A stretch of 64,000 nt of DNA from Arenicola marina (lineage: Eukaryota > Annelida > Polychaeta > Arenicolidae): assembly GCA_964019135.1 (NCBI GenBank), contig OZ025252.1:11424823-11488822 (forward strand), read 5' to 3'. The notes below the pieces were generated by a model. It made no database searches. It saw nothing but the letters and a program-made list of their open reading frames with translations, and was not told the origin of the DNA. The translations under genes and the position numbers were made by a program. Every line of letters begins with the position of its first letter. Position 1 is the first letter of the stretch. Shown here in pieces: positions 60,769 to 64,000 of this stretch.

Positions 60769-61964
60769 GCCAGCGACCTACCAGCGGGACCCATTGTGTT
60801 AGGTATTTATTATGGTGGCCTCAAGGGATGTTCGGGACTGGCAAGTTGATCGAAGTTGTGATTACTTGGCATTGGTAGCTAATGGGAAAGTAACGTCACA
60901 TGCTAATGCGACTTCATGGGAAAATGGCGGTTGAGTTGTGGAAGAAGGTTTTGTTGGTGGCTGCTGTGTGGCAGTCACTGTCGTTTGAAGGGTCCGGTAT
61001 TTGGCCCAGGATTCTAGCTCTGTCCCCGTTTGAACTATGCATCGACTAATATATATATATATATCTATATATATATCTTGCGTGTCGTTAACTCACGGAT
61101 TTCACCTTTGTAAACCATTTAATCCATTCATAGCAAAAGCTGTTTTTTTTAAAACAAAATATTGTTGTTTTTGTTTGTAAAATATTAACGCTACCACGCA
61201 TGCGCAGATTGTACCATTTTGTGTTACTGCAGCTGTCATCTCCAACTATGTACCCAACATAATACAAGGGATATTACGATGATATTTGTATATAAGGTAT
61301 TATTTACTGGCCGCTCCTACGCGCCCTGACCCATCTGGTACAGATCTCATGAGAGTAATACTTCCCGAGCCGCGCATGACATCGCTACTGGTTTCACCTT
61401 GCTCACCTCATGTGATGGCACCTATACATAGGCCGACTCAGCGTGTACTATTTATAGTAACTGGTAACCGGTTAAATATATATATACTCCGTAATTTATT
61501 AGCAGTAAACGAATCTCAATGCGCCCGACGGTTCGGGCTTTAATGGTTACCCTTGTGGCACGTGTTCCGGGATTTAATGAGGGTTACCCTTGTGACACGT
61601 GTTCCGGGACAGCCAATAACAACTCTTGTATGCTGTGCCTTTTCTTTCTTTGGTTATGCGATGCCGGCCTCAGACTATGGTGTGTAGTGATAAGATGAAG
61701 GGGCAAGCTTTCTTTTGCATAACATGTGTATTATACAGGTTTTATTGCCTACGTGACGTTCCACGTTGTGTTGTTAGACGGCTAGTTTTAGGTGTTGTCC
61801 ACATACACGTAGCCCGCCACGTTCTGTACACACACAGTGTTCCTGGCCAGCAAGTTCGCTGTAACGTTAGTTCTGTAGCAGAACACGAATCCGGTGGTAA
61901 CTGCAGTATCTTCCTCCATGTAGATCTTGTGCCTGTCAACAATTGGACCGAAAGATCGCTTCCG
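60769..61964. other. Unique AT-rich DNA downstream of NCX
   Basis: Includes a TA microsatellite at 61049-61076. No gene recognised; open frames at 61286-61543 and 61626-61970 are unremarkable. Confidence 0.45.
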
Positions 61965-62200
61965 CTATAGGCTGCCTGTCAAAAGTTGGACCCACAGATA
62001 GTTGTCGCTATAGGCTGCCTGTCAATAGTTGGACCCACAGATAGTTGTCGCTATGGGTTGCCTGTCAATAGTTAGACCCACAGATCGTTGTCGTAATAGG
62101 TTGCCTGTCAATAGTTGAACCCATATATCGTTGTCGCTATAGGTTGCCTGTCAATAGTTGGACGCACAGATCGTTGTCGCTGTAGGTTGCCTGTTAGTTG
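61965..62200. repeat. 43-bp repeat, about 5.5 units
   Basis: Units contain GCCTGTCAATAGTTGGACCC and acagatagttgtcgctat, moderately diverged. Confidence 0.9.
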
Positions 62201-62984
62201 TAGTTGCCGCCTGGATCAGTTCTGACAGCAGTGCGTGGTACCAGCACATTTTATGCCACTACAGTAACCATTTATGAGTGTGCTTGCATCGCTTACGTCA
62301 TGCGTTGTACCGCTAAACAGTTTCATCGGAACGGGTGAGCAGCTATTTGGTTTACACATGCAATATACCACGTGTATGGCCACATTATATGGTAGCACGT
62401 ATAGATGCATATGGAGCATATATACGTGATACATATGTATATAGACTTCACGCTGTTAACTTATTGGTGTCCAGCTGACGAAGATCTCGCCGGACAAAGA
62501 CGAACGAGACTTGGGCATTGCACGCCACAGCGGGTGCCTCATATACCAGCTAAACACTTGTGTTCAGTTCCTTCTCTCAGGCCCAGTTTGACATGTAGCG
62601 CCCAGCAAGCCGCACCTCATCGCAAATGTAGCAACATTTCATTTTCCACCAGTTTTTGTGCAATATGTTGTATTGTTTGTGAGAGTCTATGTTGTTTCTG
62701 ACATGCAACAGAGGCCTTATATTACCTTGTACGTAACCAAATTCATTGAACGTTAACTTGTTGGCTTGGATTGGATCTTGTACCATTTGATACATTAATG
62801 AGCGTAGATTCATTGTGCGAGAGCATAGCTTTGGGATATTCTACGTACACGCTACAGTTACAGTAACATCAGTATTTCACCAGCAGACATGTGTTTATCG
62901 TTTGCTTATTTAATATCTTACGCACCGTTCGTATTATACGCGACACAATGTAACGAGATGTAGAGACCACAGTAATCAAGGGTC
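62201..62984. other. Unique DNA, nothing recognised
   Basis: AT-rich. No coding or RNA feature supported. Confidence 0.45.
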
Positions 62985-63100
62985 AAGGTCATGGGTGCCA
63001 AAGTCGTGAGCGCCAAGGTCATGGGCACCAATGTCAGGGGCGCCAAGGTCATGGGCGCCGCGGTCGTGCGTGTCACGGTCGCGGTGGCCAAGGTCGTGTC
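62985..63100. repeat. 15-bp repeat (GGCGCCAAGGTCATG), about 8 units
   Basis: Diverged tandem units ending in gtggccaaggtcgtg. Confidence 0.85.
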
Positions 63101-63384
63101 CAAGCTTTGAGAGCGAGTTATCCAAACCGTGCGTTTCCACTGGCCGCAAACTCCAGCACCGGGTCGTTGTCAGACCCAGTGTGAGACTATGTTGGGGGAC
63201 AGAGAGCGTTGTCACTCACCCAGGACTTGCGAGGGCCTTCAAGTTTCAGGTGCTGCTGTTAATAAGTGAACCTTTTCATTTAGGTGTGAGGTTGATATCT
63301 TTCTCTCTCTCTATATTTATATGTATAAAGCAAGGGGAAACGAAATGCATATTTATATATTGCAGTATATGTATGCCCCGAAAG

Positions 63385-63955
63385 GTTGTGGCTGACGCTA
63401 TGTACGCGACAACTGACGCTATGTACGTGACGGCTGATGCTATGGACGTGACGACTGACGCTATGCATGTACGTGACGGCTGACGCTATGCATGTACGTG
63501 ACGGCTGACGCTATGAACGTGACACGGATGACGCTATGTACGTGACGGCTGACGCTCTGTACGTGACGGCTGACGCTATGTACGTGACGGCTCATGCTAT
63601 GTACGTGACGGCTCATGCTATGCACGTGACACGGCTGATGCTATGTACGTGACACGGCTGGCGCTATGTACGTGACTCGGCTGACGCTATGTACGTGACA
63701 CGGCTGACGCTATGCACGTGACACGGCTGACGCTATGTACGTGACGGCTGACGGTCTGTACGTGACGGCTGATGCTATGTACGTGACGGCTCATGCTATG
63801 TACGTGACACGGCTGACGCTATGTACGTGACACGGCTGACGCTATGTACGTGACACGGCTGAAGCTATGCACGTGACACGGCTGACGATATGTACGTGAC
63901 ACGGCTGACGCTATGTACGTGACACGGCTGAAGCTATGTACGTGACACGGTCTGG
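63385..63955. repeat. 20/23-bp minisatellite, about 27 units
   Basis: Units of GCTGACGCTATGTACGTGAC with an optional acg insertion (gtgacacggctgac). It ends about 45 bp before the window edge. Confidence 0.93.
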
Positions 63956-64000
63956 TTTGATTTAGCTTAAACGTCGCTCACAACAGGGCAGAGTGGACAC

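Noticed and set aside
1..63955. CRISPR array
   Set aside because: The arrays are direct head-to-tail minisatellites without unique spacers, in a eukaryotic genome with spliceosomal introns.

Overview
This is a eukaryotic (metazoan) genomic window. The one gene I recognise is the 3' part of a plasma-membrane Na+/Ca2+ exchanger (NCX, SLC8 family) on the + strand, split into short exons with GT-AG introns between about 50.26 and 60.30 kb. The protein (acidic linker before TM6, a DYWGGWACF segment, GTSLPD/GNVTGSNAVNVFLG alpha-2 repeat, C-terminus SYCHIKGF) looks like an invertebrate, perhaps lophotrochozoan, NCX. The species cannot be named from sequence alone. A tRNA-derived SINE with target-site duplications and a 200-N scaffold gap also fit an animal chromosome assembly.

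Layout: roughly 36 of the 64 kb is tandem repeat. More than 30 different minisatellites (units 11 to 70 bp) lie one after another, each essentially private to its own place, separated by 0.2-3 kb islands of unique DNA. The largest are a 25-bp array of about 5.45 kb (15.3-20.7 kb), a 64-bp array of 3.3 kb holding the SINE (27.7-31.0 kb), a 15-bp array of 2.8 kb, a 49-bp array of 2.6 kb and a 29-31-bp array of 2.2 kb. The very long open frames in these arrays, often open in several frames on both strands, follow from the repeat period and are not genes. I found no convincing protein-coding gene from 1 to 40 kb.

The NCX gene: five clear exons (50257-50405, 50714-50813, 57439-57561, 57827-57985, 59924-60300) encode the end of the regulatory loop and the five C-terminal membrane segments. 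A 27-nt phase-1 symmetric microexon (53029-53055) adds eight whole codons to the acidic linker. Two more phase-1 symmetric exon candidates (40891-40935, and 44673-44690 with a GC donor) lie upstream, where NCX genes of other animals carry small alternative cassettes. If they are real, the gene covers at least 20 kb of the window and the Ca2+-binding-domain exons lie further 5', probably outside it.

Most striking signal: intron 57986-59923 consists almost wholly of a 31/37-bp minisatellite whose unit is the exon 3' end plus its own 5' splice site, copied about 55 times. The authentic donor is the first of dozens of near-identical donors. It splits the codon of the ion-coordinating Asp of the alpha-2 repeat, so donor choice here decides whether the exchanger is functional.
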